A stretch of DNA of 64,000 nucleotides from DASYPQ01 sp041488095 (GTDB lineage Bacteria; Planctomycetota; UBA1135; GCA-002686595). The translations under genes and the position numbers were made by a program. The notes beneath the pieces are model-generated. The model was not told where the DNA came from. It searched no databases and saw nothing but the letters and a program-made list of their open reading frames with translations. The stretch is from positions 1 to 64,000 of the forward strand of contig JBGPOP010000003.1 of the NCBI GenBank assembly GCA_041488095.1, written 5' to 3'. Of the stretch, positions 1 through 10,700 are shown piece after piece. The first letter of the stretch is position 1. Each line of letters opens with the position of its first letter.

Positions 1-2183
1 CCGTGGCGCGCGCGCGCGCAGCCTTGGACGCGGGCGTGGCGACGAGCGAGATCGAGGCCCGCGTCCGGGAGGTCTCGCAAGCCGTCGAGCGCGGGGCCCG
101 GCTCGAACAGCAGCGGCTCGAGCGCGAGGCCAAGAACGTCTCCTTCCTCGAGCGACTCGACTCCATCCGCGGCCTCGGGAGCGCGCGGATGTCCGTCCCG
201 ACGGCTGTCAAGGGAGGAGCCGGGTCCTCGAACGCCAACGATCGTGCGTCCAGGATCGACAAGCACGAAGAGAGGACACGGTTGAGTTTCCGTTTCGAGG
301 TGTACACGCCCCCGCAGCGCGAAGCGGCTTACGTCAGAGCTTTCCAGGACTACGTCGTCGACGTCGACGCTCGCACGGACACGGAAGTGATCTCCGCGAT
401 CCGCGCGACCGGAATCTCCGTGGAGATCGCGCTCGCCCTCGACGAGTGGGCGGAGATTCGTCATGAGATCGATCGCGGATGGGCGGACCGCTCGACGAGG
501 CTCGTGCGCCTCGCGATGGAGGTCGACGACGACTCGTGGCGCCGCGACCTGCGCAAGGCGGTCCTGGCGAACGAAGCCCAGCCGCTCCTCGCCATCCTCG
601 AATCGAGTCAAGGACGCGACTTCCCCCCCGCCACGGCCGTCTTCCTGTCGTCCGCCCTCCGGAGGGCCGGAAAACCACAGTCGTCGATCGAGCTGCTTCG
701 GACGGTTCGCGCCCGGCATCCTTCGGACGCTCCGCTCCTGCTGCAGCTCGGCGAGTTGCTCCTAGGTCTCAAACCCCCCCGTGCGGAAGAGGCGGTGGGC
801 TACCTCGTGGCTGCGCGGGCGCTACGCCCCAAGAGCGCTGCGATCCTCGCCTCGCTCGCGGACGCGTACGCGGGCGAAGGCGAGAACGACGAGGCGATCG
901 CAAGCATGCGTGAGAGCGCCCGTTCCGATCCCCGCAACGCCACGACGTACGTCCGCATGGGTCGGCTCCTGGAGGTGATGGGGGAGCTCGAGGCGAGCAT
1001 CCTTTCCCTCCGAAAGGCCGTCGACCTCGATCCGGACCTCACATCGGCCCGGTTCGAGCTCGGCCTGGCCCTCCAGAGGAATGGCGACCTCGACGGCGCG
1101 AGCGGGTTCTACCGCCAGACGATCGAGAAGGGTCCACGTCTGGCCGTGGCCTACAACAACCTGGGCACCTGCCAGTACGAGAAGGGCGAGTTGGACAGCG
1201 CTATCGAGAGCTACCAGACGGCGATCGAGCTGGATCCCCGGAGCGCTCCGCCGCATTTCAACCGGGCCCTGGCCTTGGAGAAGAAGCGTGAAGTCCCCGA
1301 GGCCATCGAGGACTACCAGGAGTCCATCCGGCTCGATCCCTCGTACGTCGACAGCCACTTCCGCCTCGGCCGACTTTTCCGAAGGGAAGGCGACGTGAAC
1401 GCCGCGATCCAGTGCTTCCGGCGGATCATCGAGATCGATCGCAGGTGCGCCATCGCCCACTACGAGCTCAGCCTCGATCTCGCGAAAAAGGGTGACCTGG
1501 ACGAAGCGATCATATTCTGCCGGAGGGCGCTCGCGCTCGAACCCCGCACCGCCGAATACCACTGGTGGCTCGGGCGCCTTTTCGAGCGGAACAGAGATGC
1601 CATGGCCGCGATCGTGTGCTACCGCAAGGCGATCGAGGTCGATTCCTGGTGCGCCGACGCGCACAACAGCCTGGGGATGTCGCTCGACAGGAATGGCGAT
1701 CACGACTCCGCAGCCGATTGCTTTCGCAAGGCCTGCGATGCCTACCGCAAGGCGGTCGAGATCGGCTCCGAGGATGCTTCCGCCCACCGCCGACTCGCGT
1801 GGTTCCTCGCCACGACGACCGATGCGCGGTTGCGCAGCCCGCAGGAGGCCGTACGTCTGGCACAGCGATCTGTCGATCTGGCATCCGAAGATGGAGAGTG
1901 CTGGAACGCGCTGGGAGTCGCTCGCTGCAGCGCCGGGGACTGGAAGGGGTGCATCGAAGCGCTCAAGCGCTCGCTCGACCTACGCTCGGGAGGCGACCCG
2001 AACGACTGGTTGTTCCTGGCCGTGGCCTACTCCAAGCTTGGAAATGCCGGCGAAGCGCGTAGCTGGTACCGCGCCGCAGTGGAGTGGATGGACGCGCACG
2101 AGCCCGCCAGCGTCGAGATGGCCCGCTTTCGCGGGGAGACCGAGAAGGCCCTGGGCGTCACGGCCGACCAGGAGCGGCGCTGA
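1..2183 (+). CDS. C-terminal part of a TPR-tailed Ser/Thr protein kinase (5' end outside window)
   Basis: The reading frame is already open at the left edge, so the N-terminus, where a kinase domain is expected, is missing. About the first 75 visible residues are charged and coiled-coil-like. Residues about 100-250 form an all-helical segment with 'LDEWAEIR' and 'WRRDLRKA', which in planctomycete Ser/Thr kinases links the coil to the TPR tail. From about 200 to 690 there are roughly a dozen tetratricopeptide repeats (for example 'LGTCQYEKGELDSAI' and 'EAIEDYQESIRLDPS'). TPR tails mediate protein-protein contacts, so the product is probably a signalling kinase with a docking tail. The kinase assignment rests on this tail architecture alone, because no catalytic motif lies inside the window. 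A stand-alone TPR protein is the alternative. Confidence 0.7.
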   Translation, partial: VARARAALDAGVATSEIEARVREVSQAVERGARLEQQRLEREAKNVSFLERLDSIRGLGSARMSVPTAVKGGAGSSNANDRASRIDKHEERTRLSFRFEVYTPPQREAAYVRAFQDYVVDVDARTDTEVISAIRATGISVEIALALDEWAEIRHEIDRGWADRSTRLVRLAMEVDDDSWRRDLRKAVLANEAQPLLAILESSQGRDFPPATAVFLSSALRRAGKPQSSIELLRTVRARHPSDAPLLLQLGELLLGLKPPRAEEAVGYLVAARALRPKSAAILASLADAYAGEGENDEAIASMRESARSDPRNATTYVRMGRLLEVMGELEASILSLRKAVDLDPDLTSARFELGLALQRNGDLDGASGFYRQTIEKGPRLAVAYNNLGTCQYEKGELDSAIESYQTAIELDPRSAPPHFNRALALEKKREVPEAIEDYQESIRLDPSYVDSHFRLGRLFRREGDVNAAIQCFRRIIEIDRRCAIAHYELSLDLAKKGDLDEAIIFCRRALALEPRTAEYHWWLGRLFERNRDAMAAIVCYRKAIEVDSWCADAHNSLGMSLDRNGDHDSAADCFRKACDAYRKAVEIGSEDASAHRRLAWFLATTTDARLRSPQEAVRLAQRSVDLASEDGECWNALGVARCSAGDWKGCIEALKRSLDLRSGGDPNDWLFLAVAYSKLGNAGEARSWYRAAVEWMDAHEPASVEMARFRGETEKALGVTADQERR

Positions 2184-2204
2184 GGATTGGGCTCCCGCCC
2201 CCGC

Positions 2205-2225
2205 GCCCGGCTCTCCGAACCGGGC
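2205..2225. terminator. Possible bidirectional terminator hairpin between convergent genes
   Basis: GCCCGG (2205-2210) and CCGGGC (2220-2225) form a 6-bp GC-only stem with a 9-nt loop. It lies between the stop of the kinase-TPR gene and the 3' end of the convergent VWA gene. No T-tract follows, so termination here is inferred from position and the stem only. Confidence 0.3.
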
Positions 2226-2238
2226 CAGGCACTCTCCC

Positions 2239-4494
2239 CTATTCGAACCGAACGTGCGTTCCGCCGGAGTCCGCGGCGAGCCACTCAAGAATTTGGAACT
2301 GTCCTCCTACGGCGATGGTGTTGATCACAATCCCGCGGTGCTCGTTCCACTGCTTGACGCGATCGCGGATGACCAGCTGGTCGGTCTCCTCCCCCACGGA
2401 AGGCTCGCCGTCGGACATCACGAAGATCGTGTCCACGTCCTCATCCGCAAAACCCGCCTTCAACGCCGCGTAGAGGTTCGTGCCCCCGAGCGGGGCCAGC
2501 TTCGCCAGGTAGGCCTTGGCTTCGTCGCGGTTCTTGGCGTTGGCCGCGGCCAAGCTCCCGTCGACCCAGCGGCCTACGTCGCTCGAGAAGCTGATGAGGT
2601 TGAAGAAGGCCGCGGGGTCGAGGCCTTGGATGCACTTCTGCAGCTCGCGCCTGACCACATCCATGCGCGTGTGCCCGGTCTTGCCCTCGTAGTCGCTGTG
2701 GAGCTCCTCGTTCATCGAGCCGGACACGTCGACGATGAAGATCGCCCGGTGCGAAATGACCCGGATGCCGAAGAACAACGGATCGACTCGGGTAACCTGC
2801 TTCAGCCGCCACTCTTTCTCCTCGGTCTTGACCTTCTCGAGCTGCTCCTCGCTGAGAATCTGGAAGCTCTCGCCGTTTTGCTTCCACCAGGTGTCCCAGT
2901 CCTTGGCTTTGTCCTGGTAGGGCTGGCCGGTGAGCCGCCACATGGTGTTGGCGAACTCCGCCAGCATGCGGCCATCCTCCTGTCCCATGCGCACGATGAT
3001 GGCCGAGATGGCCTCCTTGATCCGCAGGCGCTCGAGGGCCTCGAGGGCGGCCAACCGGGTCGACCAGTTCTTGTCGTTCAAGGCCTCGATCAGCTTGGGG
3101 AGATGGCTCCTGTCTGCGGCCTGTCCCAGCGCCTGCAGTGCCAGGTTGCGCAGCTCGGGATCCTCGCTCTTGGCGAACACGAGGAGCTCGTCCAGCCAGG
3201 TCGGGTCGCCGCGACGCAAGACCGACATGGCGTCCAGGGCGGCGCGGATGACGTCGCGGTTCTTCCCCTTGACCAGCTTCTGAAGCAGCGCCGCTGCACC
3301 ACCATCATTCCGGTCCGCGAGCGCGTGACAGGCCGCGATCACGATGTTGTCGTCCTTGTCGGAGAGCAGCTTCTCGATCGCCCTGTCGACCTTCTCGTCC
3401 TGTAACTTCCTGACGGCCCACAGCCTGAAGAGCTTCTCGTGCGACCGACCCTTGCCCAGCTCGCCCAGGAGCTGGCGGTTGATCGTCGGGTCGTTGAAGC
3501 CGGCCAGGCTCTCGGCCAATGCGAGCCGCAGCTCCATGGGCGTGTCGGGATTCGTGGCCCGCTTGATGAGGTCCGGCGCCACCTTCGTGCCGCTGAGGCG
3601 GGCGTAGATCTGGGCCGCGACCACGCGAACCTCCACGCGCTCGTTCACCTTCAGGATCATGCTGGCGGAATCGAGCGGCGTGATCTTCTCGAAGGCTGTC
3701 TGGGCCAGTTCGAGCGCACGCTTGTCCCCGCGCCGCTCGAGCTCGATGAGCGCAGCCTTGCGGATCATGAAGTAGGGATCCCCTGTGGCCTCGACGACTT
3801 CGTCGGGCGCGAGGTCCTTGGCCCCAGCCTCGAAGGCCCTGGCCCGTATCGAATTCAACGGGCGGCCGAGCTTCGGCGCCGGAGCCTCGGCTTCCTTCTT
3901 CTTCCCCTCCTTCTTCTCCTTCTTCGCCTTGTCCCTCTCGGACCTCTCGTCGACCTTGCGTTGGTAGAGCTCGCGGTACCAGGCTTGGTCAGTCTTGTCC
4001 GCGAGCGTGACGTGCAGCTCCATGGCGTACTCGCGCACGGAGTCCGCTGCCGGGGAGCGGACGATCATCATCAGGAAGTCCTTGCCGTGTGTGCGACATT
4101 CACCCAACCCATCGAGCGCGGCTCGGCGCAGTTCGGGCTCGGTCGCCTGCGTGGCGACGTCCATCAGCTTCTGCAGGGCTGGCTGCTCCGCGTCGGGCAC
4201 GCCATCGAACTGGACCAGGGCGCGCACGATCTCCCGGCGCATGAAAGTCGTGTTCATGGCATTGTAGACGTCGAGCAGCGCCTCCATGGCGGTGCGCGAA
4301 CGCTGGCCGGCCAGCTCCTGGATCAGCTTGGGATCCGCCTTGTCGGTCTCGGCCTTGAGCTTGCCGACCAGTCCCTCGATCGTATCGGAGGGACCCTGAG
4401 CGGAAGGCGGCGACGAGCCGGGAGCAAGGTCAACGGTTGTGGGAAGGAAAGCCGCGAACGCCGCCAACGCGGCGCGGATAGGAATTCGAATCAT
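2239..4494 (-). CDS. Secreted HEAT-repeat / von Willebrand factor A domain protein
   Basis: The protein has 751 residues from the ATG at 4494, chosen because it begins directly with a signal-peptide-like stretch ('MIRIPIRAALAAFAAFLP'). A start 45 nt upstream is also open. Residues about 30-510 are a series of HEAT-like helical repeats, interrupted by a Lys/Glu-rich patch near residue 180. Residues about 583-751 are a VWA domain with a complete MIDAS: 'DVSGSMN', the Thr in 'GGTNLY', and the Asp in 'MSDGEPS'. VWA domains bind a divalent metal and a protein ligand. A periplasmic or surface scaffold is likely, but the partner is unknown. It is convergent with the kinase-TPR gene, and 91 bp separate it from the secreted protein gene upstream on the same strand. 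Confidence 0.75.
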   Translation of the reverse strand: MIRIPIRAALAAFAAFLPTTVDLAPGSSPPSAQGPSDTIEGLVGKLKAETDKADPKLIQELAGQRSRTAMEALLDVYNAMNTTFMRREIVRALVQFDGVPDAEQPALQKLMDVATQATEPELRRAALDGLGECRTHGKDFLMMIVRSPAADSVREYAMELHVTLADKTDQAWYRELYQRKVDERSERDKAKKEKKEGKKKEAEAPAPKLGRPLNSIRARAFEAGAKDLAPDEVVEATGDPYFMIRKAALIELERRGDKRALELAQTAFEKITPLDSASMILKVNERVEVRVVAAQIYARLSGTKVAPDLIKRATNPDTPMELRLALAESLAGFNDPTINRQLLGELGKGRSHEKLFRLWAVRKLQDEKVDRAIEKLLSDKDDNIVIAACHALADRNDGGAAALLQKLVKGKNRDVIRAALDAMSVLRRGDPTWLDELLVFAKSEDPELRNLALQALGQAADRSHLPKLIEALNDKNWSTRLAALEALERLRIKEAISAIIVRMGQEDGRMLAEFANTMWRLTGQPYQDKAKDWDTWWKQNGESFQILSEEQLEKVKTEEKEWRLKQVTRVDPLFFGIRVISHRAIFIVDVSGSMNEELHSDYEGKTGHTRMDVVRRELQKCIQGLDPAAFFNLISFSSDVGRWVDGSLAAANAKNRDEAKAYLAKLAPLGGTNLYAALKAGFADEDVDTIFVMSDGEPSVGEETDQLVIRDRVKQWNEHRGIVINTIAVGGQFQILEWLAADSGGTHVRFE

Positions 4495-4585
4495 CTTGGC
4501 TGGATCGGGAGATACGCCTGGAGGTCGACCCGAGATCAAGATCGGGTCTCCCTCAACAGAGCGGCTGCGGTAAGGCCTCCCCTTC

Positions 4586-5626
4586 CTACTTCTCCCTCTT
4601 CTCCTCGGAGACGGCGACCTTGTACGTCAAGTTCCCTTCCTGCACGACGTGCATCTTGAACGTGCGGTCGTTCCGCGTCGACTCGTTCTGCATTTCGACC
4701 TTCGCCGTGCCCTCGAGCTCGAGGGAGACCGGGCGCTTCTCCTTGACCGCGAACAGCAGCTTGCCCTCCAGGCTGATGTCGTACGTGTTCTTCACGGCCG
4801 AGCCCGCGATCGGAGCGGGATCGAAGGCCTGGCCTCGCCCGCCCCCGCGGGACTCCGGCTCGGGCATGTCGCCCGAGGCTGTCAGCTTGAGCTCGATCAC
4901 CGCGCACGTCTGACCGTCGACCTCCCGGTCGGTCACGGCGAGCTTCGCCTTTCCCTTCCAGTCCGCTTGCTGGAGCAGATTGATGGTCCCCCCTCCCAGC
5001 CTGCCCATCCCGCGGCGTCGGCCGCCTCCCCCCTCGCCGCCGCCCGCCGCGCGCTCGGGCGGCGGGAACAGGGCCTGGGACACGTCGAGGCGCAGAGCGC
5101 GGCTCACGGCGTCCTTGTCGAGCTCCCACGTCGCGTCGACCTTCACGTCGCTCTCCGGCAGGAGACCGTCGAGGAACAGCTCGGGCAGGTGCCCCTCGAG
5201 CGCCTTGCCGTCGGGCTTTCCGCCTTCGACCGCGGAGACCTCGACCTTGCCGTCCGCGTCGCGCGCGATCTCGATCGTCACGCCGTCGAGCGGAGACTCG
5301 AGGTCCGTGTCGGTCGAGTTGTCGTCCCTCGTGAAACTCATCTTCCCGGCCACGTGCTCGAACCTGCGGTGCACCTTGGTCGGCTTACCGTCCTTGACCT
5401 CGACCACGCGGTCGACGTGGACCTCCTTGCGGGAGGCCTCCATGGTTGCACCGCCGCCATGCCCCTCTTGTCGCTCGCCGTCGACCTCGATGTCCATCGT
5501 CGTGGTCTCGAGCTTCATCGAGGTCTCGATCTCCATGCGCAGAGCGCGCTCCGCCTTGTACTGCGTGGAGAGCGTGACGCCGCCCGGAAGGGTGGCGAGG
5601 AGGACGGATGCGGTCAGGATCTTCAT
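4586..5626 (-). CDS. Secreted protein of unknown function, Gly/Arg-rich middle
   Basis: The protein has 346 residues. The ATG at 5626 is preceded by GAGGAA at good spacing and opens a signal peptide ('MKILTASVLLATLPGGVTLS'). The mature part is beta-rich and acidic, with a Gly/Arg-rich insertion near residues 180-200 and a second near 250. The C-terminal half ('YDISLEGKLLFAVKEKRP', 'LELEGTAKVEM') resembles lipid-binding or periplasmic beta-sandwich proteins in general character, but I do not recognise a family. It lies in the same direction as, and upstream of, the VWA gene (91 bp apart), so co-transcription is possible. Confidence 0.6.
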   Translation of the reverse strand: MKILTASVLLATLPGGVTLSTQYKAERALRMEIETSMKLETTTMDIEVDGERQEGHGGGATMEASRKEVHVDRVVEVKDGKPTKVHRRFEHVAGKMSFTRDDNSTDTDLESPLDGVTIEIARDADGKVEVSAVEGGKPDGKALEGHLPELFLDGLLPESDVKVDATWELDKDAVSRALRLDVSQALFPPPERAAGGGEGGGGRRRGMGRLGGGTINLLQQADWKGKAKLAVTDREVDGQTCAVIELKLTASGDMPEPESRGGGRGQAFDPAPIAGSAVKNTYDISLEGKLLFAVKEKRPVSLELEGTAKVEMQNESTRNDRTFKMHVVQEGNLTYKVAVSEEKREK

Positions 5627-5750
5627 GGCTGGTTTCCTCGGCAACGGAGGGGACAGGGAGCCGCTGGGCGGACGCCATGATAGGCCTCGCGGACGGTCTC
5701 GGAGCAACTGGACCGGAACTTCGGCGGAGTGGAGTTCCCCTTGCAATACG

Positions 5751-5776
5751 GAAACAGGCGGAGCACCGCCTGTTTC
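5751..5776 (-). terminator. Strong hairpin downstream of the 5803-7047 gene
   Basis: A perfect 11-bp inverted repeat, GAAACAGGCGG (5751-5761) and CCGCCTGTTTC (5766-5776), has a 4-nt loop and lies 27 bp past the stop of the minus-strand gene. It has the stem of an intrinsic terminator but lacks a clear U-tract. Confidence 0.6.
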
Positions 5777-5802
5777 GCGCCGATCCATGCCTCCGTGCGA
5801 TC

Positions 5803-7047
5803 TCAGAGGCCGGCCAGCAGCTCCTTCGCGCTCGCCACGACCCTCGCGTCGGCCGCGCTCGCGATCGCGCGGCGCAGGTGCGGCTCGAGGAACCGTCCGA
5901 GCCTCTCCAGCCGACCCTCCGCCGCCGTGCGGACTGCGGTGTCCTCGGACGCGCGATCGAGAAGTGCCTGGCGCACCTCGGCCTCGGTCTCGGGCGTGAT
6001 GCACTCGAGCCGGCCGACGAGAACTCTCACGAGCGAGCTCGGCTTCGGCTCCATCGCGAGCGGGAGGATGGCGCTCGTGGCCGCTTCGGGCACCACGTAG
6101 AGCACGCGCAGCCCTTCGGTGTGGAAGTAGCTCCTCTCCCACGTGCGGGCCATGGCCTCGGCCTCGTCGGGGAAGAGACCGCGCTCGACGAGCTTCGCGG
6201 CGAGCGCGGGGATCAGCTGGCTCACCATGTGCTCCACGGACTGCGAGCTCGCCGACAACGGTCGCACGACCTCGACCGCGCTTCCGGCGGGCAGCCCGTC
6301 GACGCAGGTGAACTCGCCGCGCCCGTTCTCGACGTGCAGGACGAACAGGCTCGGGACGTCCCACGGACCCTGGTTCGAGAGGACCAGCCTCGAGCCGACC
6401 TCGGTGCGGACCCGGACCGGCAGATCGAAGCTGCCGACGCCGCGGTAGAACAGGAACTTCTCGGTCTCGACGGGCCCGATGCGCGGGCTCTTGCGCGGCA
6501 CCGTGCGCACGAGGTTCGAAGCGGGCAGGCGCTGCCACGACCACGGACTGCCCTTCTCCACGGCGGGCAGGTCGGCCGCGCCCTGCCCGGGCGCGAGGAC
6601 GTCGACCTCCCACTCGAGGAAGCTCTTCTCGACCTTGGAAACGTCGAGCGGGCCCGCATCGCGGTCCCCCTCGGGCGGTCCGAGCAGATCAGAGACCGGG
6701 AACCACTGCGACAAGAGTCCCTTCTCGAAGCACACGCGCAGTCGCACGCGGCGCGACTCCGGCGAGTAGAAGTAGATGACCGGCGTCTCCATCTTCTTCG
6801 TCACGTGCGTCACGTCGACCTCGAGGCCCTTGTAGCCGCGATCGCGGAGCGGACACGCGCGCACCTTGGCCCTCGAATAGACGAACGGAGGCAGCGACTC
6901 CTCCTCGTGCTGCAGTCCCTCGAGCGCGATGCCGTCCGAGCCCTGCACGGACGTGAACGTGCCCCACTCGTGGACGACGAGGCCGGAGGAAGACGGGTCG
7001 GACGGAACGGACGCCAGCGCGGCGAGAAGGGCGAGATTCACGAACAT
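5803..7047 (-). CDS. Conserved secreted protein of unknown function ('HEWGTFTS' type)
   Basis: The protein has 414 residues. The ATG at 7047 is preceded by a perfect AGGAGG with 5-nt spacing, and an in-frame GTG two codons upstream is rejected for that reason. A short signal peptide is followed by 'VVHEWGTFTSVQGSDG', a sequence I associate with an uncharacterised family in planctomycetes and related bacteria. The next block has regular beta strands ('TPVIYFYSPESRRVRLRV'), and the last 60 residues are Arg/Glu-rich helices. No catalytic motif is evident. The gene is single and ends at a strong hairpin. Confidence 0.65.
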   Translation of the reverse strand: MFVNLALLAALASVPSDPSSSGLVVHEWGTFTSVQGSDGIALEGLQHEEESLPPFVYSRAKVRACPLRDRGYKGLEVDVTHVTKKMETPVIYFYSPESRRVRLRVCFEKGLLSQWFPVSDLLGPPEGDRDAGPLDVSKVEKSFLEWEVDVLAPGQGAADLPAVEKGSPWSWQRLPASNLVRTVPRKSPRIGPVETEKFLFYRGVGSFDLPVRVRTEVGSRLVLSNQGPWDVPSLFVLHVENGRGEFTCVDGLPAGSAVEVVRPLSASSQSVEHMVSQLIPALAAKLVERGLFPDEAEAMARTWERSYFHTEGLRVLYVVPEAATSAILPLAMEPKPSSLVRVLVGRLECITPETEAEVRQALLDRASEDTAVRTAAEGRLERLGRFLEPHLRRAIASAADARVVASAKELLAGL

Positions 7048-7099
7048 GGGCACCTCCTGGTGCGGGGTTGCGCCAGGGGACGCCGCATCGGGGGAGGCG

Positions 7100-7621
7100 T
7101 TAGCGGGGATCCTGCCGACTTCGGGGCCTGACCTCGTCGATTTCGACCAGGCTGCCCCGGCGGTCGAACAGGAAGCTCAGGCTGTCCTCCGTGCCGTCGC
7201 GATGGAACGGGACGACGATCGCGGTCTCGAAGGTCTCGACCGGATCCGGGGTCCATGGGCCGCTGCGTGTCGGGATCAGGTCGGTGTTGACTTCGATCAC
7301 ACCTCGGGCAAAGCGGCTGAAGTCGCCCGCTGCGTGCTCGCGCTGTCCGTCGGCGAAGTCGAGGGAGAGGCCGACGAGTTCGGAGAACGTGCGCACGACG
7401 CCGCCCTGCGGGTCGGCCGCGACGATGAGACGGTACGACGCGAGCCGGTGAGCGGTCTCGAAGTCGAGGAACCCGTGGTTGCAGTTGTGCCGGCACTTGC
7501 ACTGCTGCACGCAGGGGTCGCAGTCCTCGGAGCAGTACGAGACCTCGCATACCGCGCCGCACAGCCCGGAGACGAGGAAGAAGACGGCGACGGCGCCTGC
7601 GATCGCATGTCCGCCCCTCAT
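7100..7621 (-). CDS. Small secreted Cys-rich protein, unknown function
   Basis: The protein has 173 residues. The ATG at 7621 follows an AAAGGAAG ribosome-binding site. A signal peptide ends near residue 23 and is followed by a compact cysteine cluster (about eight Cys between residues 21 and 48, with 'CSEDCDPC' and 'CKCRHNC'). That cluster could be a disulfide knot or a metal site. The remainder has no family I recognise. It lies 52 bp upstream of the 5803-7047 gene on the same strand, so they may share a transcript. Confidence 0.55.
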   Translation of the reverse strand: MRGGHAIAGAVAVFFLVSGLCGAVCEVSYCSEDCDPCVQQCKCRHNCNHGFLDFETAHRLASYRLIVAADPQGGVVRTFSELVGLSLDFADGQREHAAGDFSRFARGVIEVNTDLIPTRSGPWTPDPVETFETAIVVPFHRDGTEDSLSFLFDRRGSLVEIDEVRPRSRQDPR

Positions 7622-7716
7622 GGCATCACGCTTCCTTTCGCACGCGGCCTGCCGGGCCCGCGCGCGATCCCCAAGCTAGCACGCTTACGCCGAGGGACAA
7701 GCCCTGCGGCGGCCTC

Positions 7717-10700
7717 TCACTTGTCGGCTTCGTTGACCCCCATTCCGCTGCGGTCGGGATACGCCGGCCGCTTGGGCGGGGCGTAGGGGTGCTTCTGGAT
7801 CTCGGACAGCATCAAGTCGATCGCCGCATCGAGCTGCGGGTCCTTCACTTGGTGGTCGGGCCCCTCGACCATCTTCGACGGGTCGTCGATCACCTCGATG
7901 TCGGGGTCGACGCCGTGGCCCTCGATCCCCCACGTGCCGTCCTTCTTGTAGTAGCCGAAGGTCGGCACCGTGACCTCGGCGCCGTCGATCAGCCCGGGGT
8001 TGCCCGAAAGGCCGACGAGCCCGCCCCAGGTGCGCGTGCCGATCGTCTTGCCGAGCTTCGACATCTTGAAGTACGCCGGGAATGCATCGCCACCCGAGCC
8101 CGACAGGCCGTTGATCAGCATGCAGATCGGCCCCTGGTGCGCGTCCGGAGGCCAGGGCCAGTCCTTCGCGTCGCGGCGCGCCCAATAGTTGGTCGTCGGG
8201 CGGTTCAGCATCTCGATGAACCGCGTCGGGATCTGCCCGCCGCTGTTCCAGCGCTCGTCGATGATCAGCGCGGCCCTCGACTTCTGTCCCCCGAACTGGC
8301 GCACGAGGTCGCTCTGGCCGTCGATGCCGGTGCTCGGGACGTAGACGTAGCCCACCCGGCCCTCGGTCTTCTTGTCGACGTACGCGCGGTGCTCCTCGAT
8401 CCAGGCGCGGTAGCGCAGGCTCGTCTCGCTCTCCAGGGCCCCGACCGCGATGTCGCGCGCGTCCGCGTCGAGCTTCGGCTTCGCGCTCAAGGTCAGCCGG
8501 ATCGTCTTGCCCGCGAGACCCTGGAACGCCGCCCACGGATCCTTCGTCGCGTCGAGCGGAGCGCCGTTCACCGCCAGCAGGTAGTCGCCGATCTTCACGT
8601 CGACGCCGGGCTGGGAGAGCGGGCCGCGAGCATCGGAGTCCCAGGGCGCGCCTTCGAAGATGCGGGAGATCCGGTACGCCCCGTCCTCGAGCGCGAAATC
8701 GCAGCCCAGCATCCCGACGCTCATCTTCGGTTCGTCGCCGAAGTCGCCGCCGGAGTAGTAGGCGTGCCCGACGTTCAGCTCGCTGATCATTTCCCGGATG
8801 ACGTAGGCGAGGTCCTGGCGCGTCGCGCAGTCGGGCAGCATGGCGGCGTAGTCCTTGCGCACCTTGACCCAGTCGACGTGGTGCATGTTCGGGTCGTAGA
8901 AGAAGTCGCGCTCCAGGCGCCAGGAGTCGGCGAAGAGCTGGCTCCACTCCTCGTGCGGGTCGACCCAAGCGGTCATGCCGTCGGTGACGACCTTGCCGTC
9001 CTTGCCTCCGCCCTCGGCGCCTCCGGCTCCTTCTCCCGCGCCTTCCCCGTCGGAGCCGCCGCCCTTCCCCTTCGGCGCGGGATCGATGATCGAAGCCGTG
9101 TTCCCGCGGATGACGAGCATCTTCTTGCCGTCGGCCGAGAGCTCGAAGTCGCCCGTGCCCTCGGCGATCGTCTTCTCCTCGGGCTTGTCGTCGGAGAGAT
9201 CCACCGTCCGGATCGAGGGCTTCGCCTCGATGCCCTGGATCGGCAGGCGCGCGTAGACGAGCGCGCCCTTGTGGTTCACCGCGAGACGGCCGAAGACTCC
9301 CGGATCGACCGGCACGGGCAGCGCGCGACGCTCGAAGCCGTCGAAGGCGACCTCGACCTTCTCGCGCGGCTTCGACTCCTTCTTCTCCTTCTCCTTCTCG
9401 TCGCCCTCTCCGCCGGCCTTCTCGCCCTCCTCGCTCTTTCCCTTCGCCTCCTCGTCCTTGCCTTTCTTGTCCTCCTTGGGCTTCTTCGCCTCCTCCTCGT
9501 CGCTCTTCGGGGCAAGCGGGGATTTCATATCCGCACGGAGCGGGACGGCGAGCAGGGTCTCGGAGCCTGCGTAGAGGAAGCTCGTGTCGATCTCGCCGTA
9601 CAGCGGCTTGAACGTCCGGCGGCTCTTGAAATACAGGTAGTCGCCCTTGCGGTCGAAGGTCGGCTCCAGGTCGTCGAACATCCCGCTCGTCGCCTGGCGC
9701 TTCTCGCCGGTCTCGACCTCGTACAGCCAGATCGTGTTGATCGAGGAGGCCTCGTCCTGGCGCGACCAGGCGAGCCAGCGGCTGTCGTGAGACCAGCTCG
9801 GTGCGGGGAGGAGATCGCCGGCCCAGGGGTCCTTGTCGATCGTCTTCGTCTCGCCCGACTCGATCGTGTGCAGGAAGAGCGTGCCGGACTTGTCGCTGAA
9901 GGTGATGCGCTTCGAGTCCGGCGACCAGGCCGGGTTGGCGCGGTACGCGCGGCCGTCGTGCGTGAGCTGCTTCACCTCGCCCGTTCCCTCGCCACGGCCG
10001 TCCGCGGGAGCGACGTAGAGCTCGTACTCGCCGGTCGCGTCGGAGAACCAGGCGATCGACTTGCCGTCCGGGCTCCAGGCGGGATAGCGTTCGGCCGCGC
10101 CGCTCGTGCGCGTGAGGTTGCGCGGGGACCCGTTCTTCGCCGGAGCGGTCCAGATGTCGCCGCGCGCCTCGATCACGGCGCGCTTCCCTGAAGGCGAGAT
10201 GCCCCAGCCGGCGATGAACTTCGCGTCGTCGACCGCTCGCGGGCGCAAGGACGGCCGTGCGCCGGGGATCGTCACGTCGACCTTGTGCGCCTTCTCGGTC
10301 GCGAGGTCGAGGAGCAGGAGCTCGGAGCCGTGCTGGAAGACGATCTCGCCCGTCCCCTTGGGCCCGGGACCGATCGCCGGCCACTTGATGTCGTAGTCGG
10401 CATAGGTCGTGACCTGGCGGCGCTGGCTCGTCGCGGGGTCGTAGGCCCAGATGTTCTGGCGGTGCGAGGGGCCCTCGTCGGAGAGGTAATAGAGCTTGTC
10501 CTTCTGCCACATCGGCTGCGTGTCCGTGCCCTCCCAGTCCGTGACCCGGCGCGCGGCGTGGCTCTTCAGGTGGAAGAGCCAGATGTCGGTCGCCATTCCC
10601 CCGCGGTAGCGCTTCCAGGTGCGGTTGTCGATCGTGTGCGGCGTGTAGGCGAGCCACTCGCCGCTCGGCGAGATCGATCCGAAGGCTCCGTAGGGAACGG

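Noticed and set aside
1492..3405. Long plus-strand open frames opposite real genes (also 30051-31724, 33663-36878, 45162-49250 and others)
   Set aside because: They are antisense or frame-shifted shadows in high-GC DNA. Their translations are Arg/Pro/Gly-rich without domains, while the opposite frames carry clear families.
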